DNA of 64,000 nt, taken from assembly GCA_036898135.1 (NCBI GenBank), contig JBAHVR010000295.1, forward strand, positions 371,973 to 435,972, written 5' to 3'. Both the position numbers and the translations under genes were made by a program. Every line of letters starts with the position of its first letter. Within the stretch, counting starts at the first letter, position 1. The notes under the pieces were generated by a model, which worked only from the letters and a program-made list of their open reading frames with translations, had not been told where the DNA came from and searched no databases. Positions 1 through 11,583 of this stretch are shown here, in pieces. Source of the stretch: Oncomelania hupensis. Its lineage: Eukaryota; Mollusca; Gastropoda; Littorinimorpha; Pomatiopsidae.

Positions 1-1680
1 TGTCACAGGTAGAAAAAAAAGCGCCATTGACTGTTGGTCGCTGAACTGGTCAATGGTGTTAGCAAGGTGTCAAGTTTCAGCGGGATCTTAACATGCAATG
101 TAACCCTACACTGCTGTCTATGTAGGATAAGCCCGGTCGCCGTCATTTACAGTAAGAGGAAGAAAGCGGCCAACAGCGAGATAAGGAGACAAGGGGACAG
201 GAGAGACTCACAGTGACTGGCCATGTTGGCCAACACAATGCCAAGCCATTAACAGCTGTCTTTGTGTGTCCCCCCGTGTCCAACACAACGCGCATAATGT
301 ACAGTGCATTCAATCTATATGGTATGGATAATGACTACTACCTGACCACATCCAGTGACCACGTCCCAGGCCTTTAAGTAATTACTGTTTGCCCACCCTC
401 AACCCCATTTCTACATGCATGTTACCATACCACGTAGCTGAGACTCGACGAGGCTTTCCTCTCCCAAGTCTCAAGGGATCTGTTGATCAGGCCTACTCTG
501 GGATTAGAGGTTCGGCTGCAATTTCTATTTAGTCGCACTTTACCTACTGAGAAGTATAAAAAAACTGCCTAGGGTAGACAGCAAAGCACCAAAGTATAGT
601 TGTAAGTGAAAAACTACTGTTTCCAAATAATGCCGGCATGCCAGGAGCTGCAGAAAAAGTGCAGTAGACCGGAAGAAAGGGAGTGATGTAGCCTAAGCGT
701 GGTGTCTTTCAGCAGACCAGCAGTGATGAAGAAAGAAAAAAGATACATCACCATAAAGTGCCAGAACGTGGTATCTGCCTAGCAGACAAAGCCTCCATAG
801 GGATTTAAGTTGGAGGCAACAACTAACACTATTTGCAGTTTTTTGTATAGTTTGGGTGTGAAAACAGCTTTGATTACATGTTACCTCTTCCTGCCTATTG
901 GGTAGGCCTGCTCAACAGCTGCTGTGACTTGGGCGAGGTATATTCTCAACGAGTCTCGGCTGTCCTGAGTGGCCTGTTACATGATTCTTGCCCTGACTTT
1001 ATTCTTAGGCCGCCTCTGGCCACACACCGTGTCCTGGCTAATGACAGTTTGACCACCGGCACCCTCACTCTCACTTCTTTGTTACCATTCTTGCCCAGAC
1101 TTCATTTTTAGTTCTTGCGACATGAGGGCAAAGAATCCATTATCCAAATACCAGGTCAACAAATATACATAAGCCTAACAAGTCCCCAGCTTCCCTAAGC
1201 CCTTACATAACACAATGCAAACAGCAAACATGCAGAGGACTGCTATAGTATGAGTGCAGACGAGTGACTATAAAAACACATTACTAATGTATGTTGGACC
1301 ACAGTCAAGACCAACAACAGCAGATGTGAAATGTCTGGGCCGCCATCACCGTGGCCTACATTAGTGTTTTGTAACTTGTTCTACACCTACTTCAGTGCTG
1401 TGCTGGCAACGATCCCAACTTTTCTGAACAGCCCTATACAAACTGACACTACCAACAAGTCTGGGACTAAATCATCATTCTGAACTACCACAACTGTGAT
1501 AGTCTAAGACAATTTGTACATAAGACTTCTCCTTCCTACAAAGTAGCCACCACAACTACCTAGCCATCACCTTTCTTCCCACTTCAAAGTAAACCTTCCC
1601 GTAACACAACATATTAGAGGTTGGAGTAGTGTCGTTTTAGAATTTCAGTTCTGCATAATATAGAAGACTGGTGTGGAGAG
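1..1680. other. Non-coding, presumed downstream BRPF intron
   Basis: I see no exon, RNA gene or complete transposon here. A half copy of the short palindromic repeat family (core CGTAGCTGAGACTNGACGA) lies at 431-453. Because the bromodomain exon at 4784 ends with a clean splice donor and the following BRPF exons are not found to its left, this stretch is probably intron of that gene. Confidence 0.5.
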
Positions 1681-1681
1681 G

Positions 1682-1700
1682 AATGATGATAATAATGATA

Positions 1701-1731
<31 letters not shown>

Positions 1732-1735
1732 CGAT
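1682..1735. repeat. (ATG)n microsatellite
   Basis: Interrupted run of GATGAT/AATGAT triplets. It makes a poly-histidine reading frame on the minus strand that is not a gene. Confidence 0.9.
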
Positions 1736-1844
1736 GGTGAAAACTTGTAGTTTTGTGTTCAAGCCCTTTCAACCCTGCTACAGGTCTGTCTTTTGTACTC
1801 TCTTCTGGACATACTAACTGCACCATGAGAGAAATCACATTCTA

Positions 1845-2310
1845 TGTTATGACCGTGAACTGTGTCCGAAGGTGGACGCATTACATTGTGATTGTGAACC
1901 TGTGTCACAGAGGGAGGACACATTACACTGTGACCCTGAACAGTATCACATACACACCAGCCCAATACCTATGTGAGCAGCACTCTTTGGTTCCCCCACA
2001 TTTTGCTGGCTGCGGGCTATTTATAGCTTGCCTACACCCTCCCTTCCAGTGAAAGGAAAGAAGCACCGGCGAAGCTATTTATAGCTAGCCTGGCTGAACT
2101 AACCTCAAAACCTAAAAGCTTTGGTTGAGTCGGTGTGCATAGGGCACACACTACATTGTGACTGTGAACTTTTGTCACAGAAGACGACACACATTACCTT
2201 GTTACTGTGAACCGTGTCACAGAAGACACACATTACATTGTGACTGTAAACCATGTCAAAGAGGACACACACTATCTTGTGACTGTGAACCGCGTTGGTG
2301 GAAGACACAC
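1845..2310. repeat. Diverged minisatellite
   Basis: Imperfect units of roughly 38-45 bp built on ACATTGTGACTGTGAAC and GTGTCACAGAAGACACAC recur at 1855-1950 and 2150-2310, separated by unrelated sequence. Reading frames across it on both strands reflect the repeat. Confidence 0.7.
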
Positions 2311-2319
2311 TGACAAATG

Positions 2320-4783
2320 ACGACTGGTGTCAATCAGTGCAGCACTGTCAACCCACAATCATTTGTGAAAATCTGGGTTTGGCATACTTATTTCTACAGT
2401 CTACAGCATTCTTTACCCAACTACCACAACCATGATGCAGGCCTATCAGCCTATCACAACCTCCCATCTTCAACAATGCCCAGCTATCTCTGTGGGCCGT
2501 GAGACGGTGCCATTGAATAGGCCCACAATCTGGAGTCAGTGATGTCAGCATCTAACCCTCATTGTAGAACTATCATTTACAGCTTAAAAGGCCCCAACAT
2601 CACACATTTCACCATCACACATCTTCTTTTCAAATTTATAGTGAGTGTTGCCCCACCAGGGAAATAAGAAACCGCTTTTACTAGTACAGTTTGAATATCA
2701 ATCGATACATTAATTCGTTTGTGAGCCTATTAATATTATCAGCATCAATGTTGCTTCTAAAAATAACATTGCTGCTAAAAGTGTGTATTGTAAGTTTATT
2801 CAACAAGGAAGAGAAGCTAAAAATTAAAGCTTTGAGGCACAATTACCCATTATATAATCTTGTAATGTGACAACAATGCAATTTCCCAAGCAAAGTCATA
2901 GTCACACACACACAAATAAACTGTGGCCTTTTAACTGTGAAGATGAAATCAGACTACGCAACTGAACAAAAACAGCCAAGACATGAAGCTTTCCTTGAAA
3001 AAGATATTTTAACATTGCTGTTAACTGTTACACGTAAAGCAGTACTTCCATTCAAGATTCTAATGCAGGCATAAAATATGCTGACAATGTGGCACAAATA
3101 CACATTACAGCTTCTGGCAGCTGCTGAAAGCTTGCAATCTCAAAATTATGTACCAAAATACTCCCAGGAAAACTTCCAAATGCAACATCTATCGTTTACA
3201 AAAACAAAAAACATGAAGAAAGATTATTTCAACATTGTATGCATTATTATCATTATTCTTTTATTTATTTATTTATTTTTAGTGCTGTAGAACCAAATTT
3301 ATATTTAAAACCTACACCGCAACAAAAATAACAGTGACACCCTAATCATTTGTGGCATCTTACAACTGGAAACCCAGGAAGTGCTGATTTCAAATGTGCG
3401 CTCATTCTGTTTTAAAGAGGCAAATGTTTCAGACAGCTGGTGCAATATAACTGACTGCCTGCAAACAGGGACGTAAAGTGCTAGCGCAACCCTGGAAACA
3501 GTTGGGTGTAGGAGGAGAGGGGCGATAGGATGGGGTAAGGTGATCTAGCAAAAATCTCTGACAACCTGACACCCAGTAGTGCATGGTATGCGAAAAAATG
3601 GCATTTTTTCAGTGCAGGCAAGGTGATGTAACACTAGTTAGCTGGCAGGCTGGGGGAGAGCACAGTGACTCGATGCTATCACACGTCACACCGACAGCTC
3701 CATCACCCCGCGCTGATAACAGCAAATAGCACTGCAACCGCACACGTGTCTAGTCTGGCCTACCAGGATGGCTCTGATACACATCAGCCTCCTCTCATAT
3801 GAGAGAACACTAACCAAAAATTAAATACAATAATTTGAAACGACGGGGTCAATAAAAGAGCTTTAAATATGCACACACACACACACAAAACACCAACCTC
3901 TCCATATTCTGTGCTGCAGAAAATCATCACAATTTCTCTTTCCATTTCCCAAACACAAAAGCCAAGTAAAGAAATTTACCAATGGGGGGTGTCTCTACTT
4001 GCGTATTTCTAAAATTCTTGCAATTCCAAAGATATCACTTATCAGACAGTGGGATGTCTCAAGAACATAATAAAATGTTGGAAATTCGTATGACGGTATG
4101 ACCTTCCCCCTACATGGTAGTGTGGGACAGGACAGAATGCATGGGTGCTATGCACATCACGGGACATCAGTCACATATCAGCAGCAAAGTAGAAACCTAC
4201 ACCGTGTGAGTGGCAACACTTCTCATTCCTGTACGTCTGCATTCATTCCTGTCTGTCATTCTGCCTTGCCAATGGCGTGTAGAATGACGTATCTCGACCT
4301 CTGTTAAACTGATGATAAGGGCTCAAAGTGTGCTAAAACAAGAGGTTCTATAAAATTGGGAAAACTACAGATACAGATCTTGGTCCTCAAGCATTACAAG
4401 GAAAATTGTGAGCAACACATGACCCATTAACATCATTATGATGAAAAGTGCTAACACATGTATTGGAATACACTGAATAATGCTAACACATTGGAATACA
4501 GACAGATGAACGAATGTATTTCATGAACTCATGTTTGGACTATCTAGGACTCATCTCGAGAACATTTGCCACCAAATCTTACAATTTGAACACTGAGATA
4601 AATATATACTGTATATATACTGTAAGAATGCGAGGCTAAAGCTACCGTGATCCATGAGCTCAAAAACACCATTGTAGCTTTTGCTGTTGCATTTCACGAC
4701 GAGGTCAAAGCACTATTTACAAGAACTGAACAATGATATAACGAGATGGCAAGTCATTAAAACGTGCAGGGGAAAAAACTTAC
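2320..4783. other. Non-coding, presumed BRPF intron
   Basis: AT-rich, with a short CA run near 2901-2915 and another near 3871-3885. I looked on the minus strand for the helical linker and PWWP exons that follow the bromodomain in BRPF proteins and found none. Confidence 0.5.
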
Positions 4784-4972
4784 CTGGTCCCTGAGTTTGA
4801 CGGCAGCTTTGTAATACTTGGTGTCGTTGTCATTGTAGATCATGCAGTTGTTGACGATGAGCTCAAAGTCGTGCTGGAACTCATCCAGGGCCCGGTACTC
4901 GTGACCTTCCACCTTCTTGCGCATGGTAGAGAAGTCCATAGGCGAACTGACGAAGTCCAGGTAGTCAGGCAC
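4784..4972 (-). CDS. BRPF1: BRPF coding exon 7: main part of bromodomain
   Basis: Residues 720-782, starting [14 protein letters not shown] after a TACAG acceptor and ending KLRDQ at a CAG|GTAAGT donor, phase 0 at both ends. It carries helices B and C of the acetyl-lysine reader. The ligand-binding asparagine is N766 in [10 protein letters not shown], equivalent to the Asn of CLKYNAKD in human BRPF1. The last exon of the gene inside this window. Confidence 0.95.
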
Positions 4973-6839
4973 CTGTATCATCATCACACAGGCATGTTAT
5001 ACTTGTAGGCATCTGATATTGTTCAAGCTGATAAAAATTATTATTATTACTTTTATTATTATAGCATTTGTATGGCACTCAGCTCATATAAAAAAAGATA
5101 TATACAAAAAATATAATTGTTAAAAAAATACAGAATTTCAAAGTGCCAAGATCTTTTGAAAAAGAGTGAGAGTGTGAGAGAGTAAGAGAGAAAAAGAAGA
5201 CAGAAGGAGGGAAGGAGGGAGGGAGAGGGACTCGGTGAGAGTGTGAGAGAGTAAGAGAGAAAAAGAAGAAACAGAGGGTGGGAAGGAGGGAGGGAGAGGG
5301 ACACAGTAAGAGTTAGAGAGGGCGGAGGGGATTAAAAAATGGGGTGAAGAGAGATTCAAATTCAGAATCACATTCAAAGATTTTATTTCCAACAAGGATG
5401 GAGATTGTAGGCCATTAGCCTAGCCTTACAATAGCCTAAAATCTTACAATCTATCCTTGCATCATCTATTCTCACCTACTCGCAACAATTAATATTACAG
5501 TAGACATATTTGAGGATGGATGGAGAGGAGCAGGGAGGGGGAGACAGAAGACATATTTGAGGAAGGGTGGGGGGAGGGAGGGGTTGACAGTCGCTCAAAC
5601 ATTTATGCACAAGTACAACATTGCATTGATATCTAGAAGGGAAAAGAGGAAGGATACAAAAAAACAGGGAGTGGGAGTAAAGTGCTGTCCCACCTCATCA
5701 AGAGAGACGGGATCAGCGAAGATGTTGTCAAAGTCTTTTTCCTGCAGCTGGTCCAGCGTCTGCGACAACAGCATGGCAAATGGCTGCAGCTGGTGCTCCA
5801 GGCACAGCTGGTGTAGTCTCAACTGGAACAATAACAAACGACATCACTGTGTTGAAAAGTCACATGACAACTGATCACAATAATATCACACATCACTGAA
5901 CTGTACCCACACTGTCCCACAGTGAATTGTACCCACACTGATTATAATGTGACATCCAATACTGTGCCAAGTTACACTGCACCTTGCACTGCCAACACAA
6001 CCTGAGTGCGTGTGGGGTCCCAAAGGTCAGCCTCAACTTTTTTCCACAGAAAATACTACTATCAATTATCTGTTCCTATACTCTGCAGCAGACCTTGTAT
6101 TTTCTCCCGACGCTTTGCCTGCCGAATCTCATATTAAAAAGCCGGATTTTAGCATAGGCTTATGCACCGATGATATCAGCACTGATCACAGAGCCCCAAT
6201 CACTGCTTATTGCATGAAGACAGATCAGCACAAATCTTCAAAACTTCAATATTTTTCTTTTTGCATGTGGATTGAACACATTCTTTAGAAAATCCAACAT
6301 GCAATTCAAAACATAACATAACTTTACAATAAATTAGAATTTTTAAAAACCCTCACATTTTCTCGTTTGATTTTCTCTCGCTTGCGGATGAGTTCCACAA
6401 GGAGACGCGCCTTTTCCAAGTCCTGCCGGAGTCGCTGCCAATATTTGAGCTGTTCTCGTAGGGCGTTACTCTGTTTGTCATTCTTCAACTGTAACACCAT
6501 CAGTAAACTTACAAACACCCATCATCTTCAACTGTAACATCATCAATACACTATTACAAACACCACCAACATCACACATCATTTGTGACTTACAAACCCC
6601 ATCAACATCATTCGTCCCCTGTGAACAGATGACCACAGACTCTTGTGAGACAGAAATGTTGTAATCAAAGACATCAGTAATGTTTATGGCCGTTACAGAT
6701 CTCGATTTGCCATCACAATTAAACTCATAAACACCACTAGCAACCCATCACATCAGTGCACACAATCTAAACACAGAACAGTATTTGAACCTTTGTTGCG
6801 AGTTTGTTTGTGCTCCATGTTGAATAAGGTTTAGCCTGA

Positions 6840-6887
<48 letters not shown>

Positions 6888-7782
6888 TGATTGATTGTTG
6901 CTTTAGGTCCAGCGGACTCTTCCGAGCCAAATCAGGACCGGACAACCCCCAATCCGCATAAAAGATCTGCCGAAACAACCCTAGTGGGAAAATTGAATGC
7001 CCTCCACCGGCCAGTCACTTTACAATAAAGACATCCCACGCAGGGGACGGCTGAGGCTTTACCCCAACTACTCGAACCCCCGGTTACAAAAACAAAATAG
7101 AATACAAACATCATTATAAATCATCAACAAAACACACAGTACATATAAAATGCCTATAGTGCTAAATAATACAATCATATGAAGCCCTAGTGACCACCCG
7201 GCAGAAAGCGTCCAACACTCCCAAGCTGATCCAACAGACCTCATACACAAACAAGGAGTCTTGTCCAGGAAGAGTTTTCAAGAAAAAAGGTAGGTCATTG
7301 ATCTAGCGAAGAAGAAGATAGTATAGCAGAGTGATAGGACAGATCAGGAATGGGAAAGAGCAAATGAGGAAGACAGCGACAGTGGGAATTTAAAGCAATA
7401 AATTTCCAGAAAGTGGGGATACTATTGATACTGAAACCCCCGGCACTCCAACGGGGGGCGGGGGGGGGGGGGAAGGGGGGGGGGGGGAACTGTTGCCGCA
7501 GTGAGTCAGTCATGCCTACAAAGGCAAGACAGGTTTTCAACTGGGGCTTTCACTTTTCCCTTTATCAGACCTGCCTACCCCCCTCAGAGTAAAAGCGGGA
7601 GACAGGGGATCAAAAAGATAACCACCCTTTTCAACAACAGTTTTCAAGTATAACAGTATAACAACAAAAGCAACAGGATGCATGTCAAAAGCGTGAGTCT
7701 CCCGCCAAAAGCGGGAGAGTAGGCAGGTCTGCTTTATAGGTTAGAACAATCTACAGTGGCAAGATTGCTCATGACCCCAAGG

Positions 7783-7833
<51 letters not shown>

Positions 7834-10800
7834 CATCATCATAATAATAATAAAAGGAATTATATAGCGCGTAAGTCTCACAGTACATAGTGATTCACAG
7901 GGCCTGTAAAAATCATTAAAAACGATGCTATAATCATAATCATCATCACCACCAATAGCTTTATATAAAATCTTACAACAGCGACACAACATTTAGTACA
8001 AGTACTGTTCCATCATCATCATCACAACATCTTACAAACTGCAAAGCTACAACATGTGCAGAGTGCTGACAAAACCTCTGCACTTGTCAGTCTGGTTTCA
8101 ATCAATATCCCCATTCCTATCATTTCTCTTTTCTTTATGTACGTGCTGATCATGATTAATCTGTAATCAATTTCCCCTTACATAGCTCAAGTAGCAAAAG
8201 TAAGAAAGTTTAACGTCTACACCCATCAATGGCGATAAAGCAGACATGGCAACCATCCTGGGAAAAAGGGATACAGACGAGACCTACATCAACACTGAAT
8301 CATCAGAGCTATCATACTGCTAATATTGCCGCTTAGCTAAAACAATGCCTCCGCAATACTGTGTCATACTTCAGACAAGCCACTTATAGCCTGGGGGATC
8401 TAGAAAAAAATATGCTATGACCCTAAACAAATTGTTATAGAAAAGATTTTCACTGCATTATGACGGCACGATCAATCGCTACTTCCCATAAAAAATCGGA
8501 CACAGTTGGTGTGCGGCGTACTTTTTAGCGGCTATTTAAAGGTCACGGTCAAGGTCACAGTCCACAAAAATCGTTAGAACCCTATCAAGTAGCACCTCGT
8601 TTGAAAGGTAATAAAAATACATTATCGAAAACATTATAATAATTAACGATACTGTTAACTGGTTAAAGTTAATGATGTAGAAAGGTTATGTAAATGCCCT
8701 ATGAGACAACAGATAATAAACAATGAACAATATGAAAATATTGATTACACTGCAAAGCATTGTACTATGCAGTCAGTTTTTTTAAACTTAATATGATAAC
8801 GCAAAACCATACAAAGCTGACTGAACATTTGTGCTCCAATCCTGCTACACTTCATCGGGATGGGGTGGGGGAGTGTTGCAGCAGCACTCCTTGCAGGCAG
8901 GAGAACAAAGAAGCCTGTACCTCCTGCATGAACAGCGGGAATGGGCATCAGAATTTCTTGAGCATGAGCATCGGATTATTTTCAGCAGCTTTGGTGGAGC
9001 AGCAGGAAGCAGGGTTGTCACTAGCAGTAGCATGCTGCCCTCCAGCTTCCATCCACATGTTGTTGGGCATGCGTCCTGCTGCTTGCCCATCCACTCTTGT
9101 ACTTGCCAGTAGACGCGATGACTGTAAAATCGTGCAGCCGCAGACGTTGGGGGCAGCGTATTCACCTGAACAAAGGTTGTTCCAAGGGTCACTTTCCTAC
9201 AGAAGGTGCGATACCTCAGTTCGTCTATTCTATCATGTTCTTTGCCGCGCCACCATAAAGGAGTACAAGGGCTGTCTCTCCTGCTGCTTCTACTTCTGTC
9301 ACTGAAGATGCCTCCAGAAAAGTTTTGGCAGCCTTTTGAAAGCAGGTGCTGGACCTCAGTTTTGTGAGAGCTACAGCCTTGCCAATGCCAAAGGGCCTGG
9401 ACGTGGTGTCACAACCTGTAAGGGCGTGCAGAACTAACAGAAGATGACGTAGCGGGAACCCAAGGACATCAGCAAGTCGTTTTATGTCCCATATTTTCTT
9501 CTTTTGCTGTTTTTGTCTAAATAGAAGTAGACATCATGGTCTTCGGCACACAGGTAATACTTCAACAACACTTTCAGGTCCGTGTCTTCATCTACCACAG
9601 CCGCGTTCTTGTGTTTAGTTGCCTGTTGAGCTGCCAGGACAATCTGCAAGTCAGCGTCTGACTTTGCTTGTATGACTGTGCATGTCCGCTCCAAGCATGA
9701 ACCAAGGAGAGATATGAATATATGATTGTTCTCCTTGTGTGCAAGAAATACTTATTTAGTAGACAGCAGGGCTATGTCATGTGTAAAATGAACCGGTACT
9801 CCTTTCATTCCTTTTGTGCGTCTTCTATGGGTCATATGCTTGGTTGAGGGTCCAGACCCATATCCATCAAGGACTACCACGGCATGGGGATATTGGCTAT
9901 TTACATAACTGACGTAAAAGTCAACAATGCTTTGGAATGTGGAGCCCCGCTTCCAGGGTGCTTGTACTCGTTGTAGTAAGGAACCTCCGTCCACAATATA
10001 CTGGAGGTCACGGGGTAGAGAACACATGAGAGGTTCAGAAACCATCTTCCACAGCTCATCTGCCAGTGATGCCTTGTTTGGGAGTCTCATTATTTCTGGA
10101 GATTCAAACAAAGATGATGGATAACAGACTTATGTCACTTTTAATAAGCTCTGTAGCTGCATTGAGTATCTGTATCTTCTGGGCCTCCTCGTCGTTACTT
10201 TGTCTGGCATAAAACGAGTGCAGAATAGAAGATGGTTTTTTTGCACGCAACAACGTTAGCCTTCCCATCCACACATGTGATTATAAAGTCATCGCCAAAG
10301 TGTTTCTTTAATTCGTGTTTCATCTTGGTATAGCTGTATGCTTCATCCCCTCCATTGATTTCTTTCATCTTTGAGATCAAATCATTGAAGGTGATCTGTT
10401 CATCGTCATTTTCTTCAAGAAAACGCGCAACTTTCTGAAAGGCCTCAGCAAAGGCTTCATTTTTTCGGCGGCCACGTTTTGCTTGCTGATTCTGCTGATC
10501 TGAAGCAGTTTCCCAAGGTCTCTTCAATGACTGAAATCGACTATTACAATCTTTGTGATACACCGCATCTGCAGCAACTAAATCATTGACAAGTTCCAGT
10601 CTTGCAGTGCCCAGTCATCATTACTGCGCTTTGCACAAGCCATGTGAAGAGTTTCTTTATATTCTAATGTTCGAACTGTATACCCCTCATCTTTTGGTTG
10701 TAGACGCCTTTTTTCAGTTTTGTCTACAGCTTTTGAACAAAACAAACAGCTGTTCTTCAAATCGAACTGCGCTGTGCTTGAACAACTGGGCCGTGAACTT

Positions 10801-11507
10801 GACTCTGAAATAATGTTGTTCAAGTTTGTCTTTATACTTTTTTTGTTAGTATAGTTGCGACGACAAGTAACGTGTACAAAGTCAACCTCACTGATCTCCT
10901 CTTGTTTAGCAAGCAAAATACTAGAAAATCCTTTTTTTGTCGGATAAATGATGGCGTCATCTTGGTTCCTTGAATTTAGGCAAATGCCGCATACAGCTTC
11001 AGAAACCCTGGTGACAATTATTACTAAACAATCTAATAATATAGCAGATCTACAACGAAGAATAAAAAGCATGGAGATGAGGTGCTACAGAAGACTTCTG
11101 GGCATTTCCTATACCCAACACATCACCAACGACGAAGTCCGACAGACCATCACACAAGCCATTGGACAACACGATGACCTGCTCACAGTGGTGAAAAAAA
11201 AAAACTCCGATGGTATTGCCACGTCACCAGATCATCAGGCCTTGCAAAGACCATTCTGCAAGGCACAGTGCAAGGAGGTAGAACAAGAGGGGGACCGAAA
11301 AAGAGGTGAGAGGACAACATTCGAGAATGGACTGGTTTAACACTGAGCGAAGCCATCAGGGTTGCTGAGGACAGAGAAAGATGGAGTATGCTGGTTAAAC
11401 GATCATCTTTGGTGCCCCTACGACCTCCGGGTTACGGGACAGGATAGGATAGGATAGGAATCTAATAACTGAATTCTTTGAGCTTATTAATATAAGACTA
11501 AATCGTA

Positions 11508-11583
<76 letters not shown>

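Noticed and set aside
1..4783. Search for BRPF PWWP exon on the minus strand
   Set aside because: No sequence resembling the post-bromodomain or PWWP region was found, so the gene is taken to continue outside the window.
8760..9305. 181-codon plus-strand frame
   Set aside because: Antisense shadow of the CXC-tailed pseudogene, which has the recognisable motifs on the minus strand.
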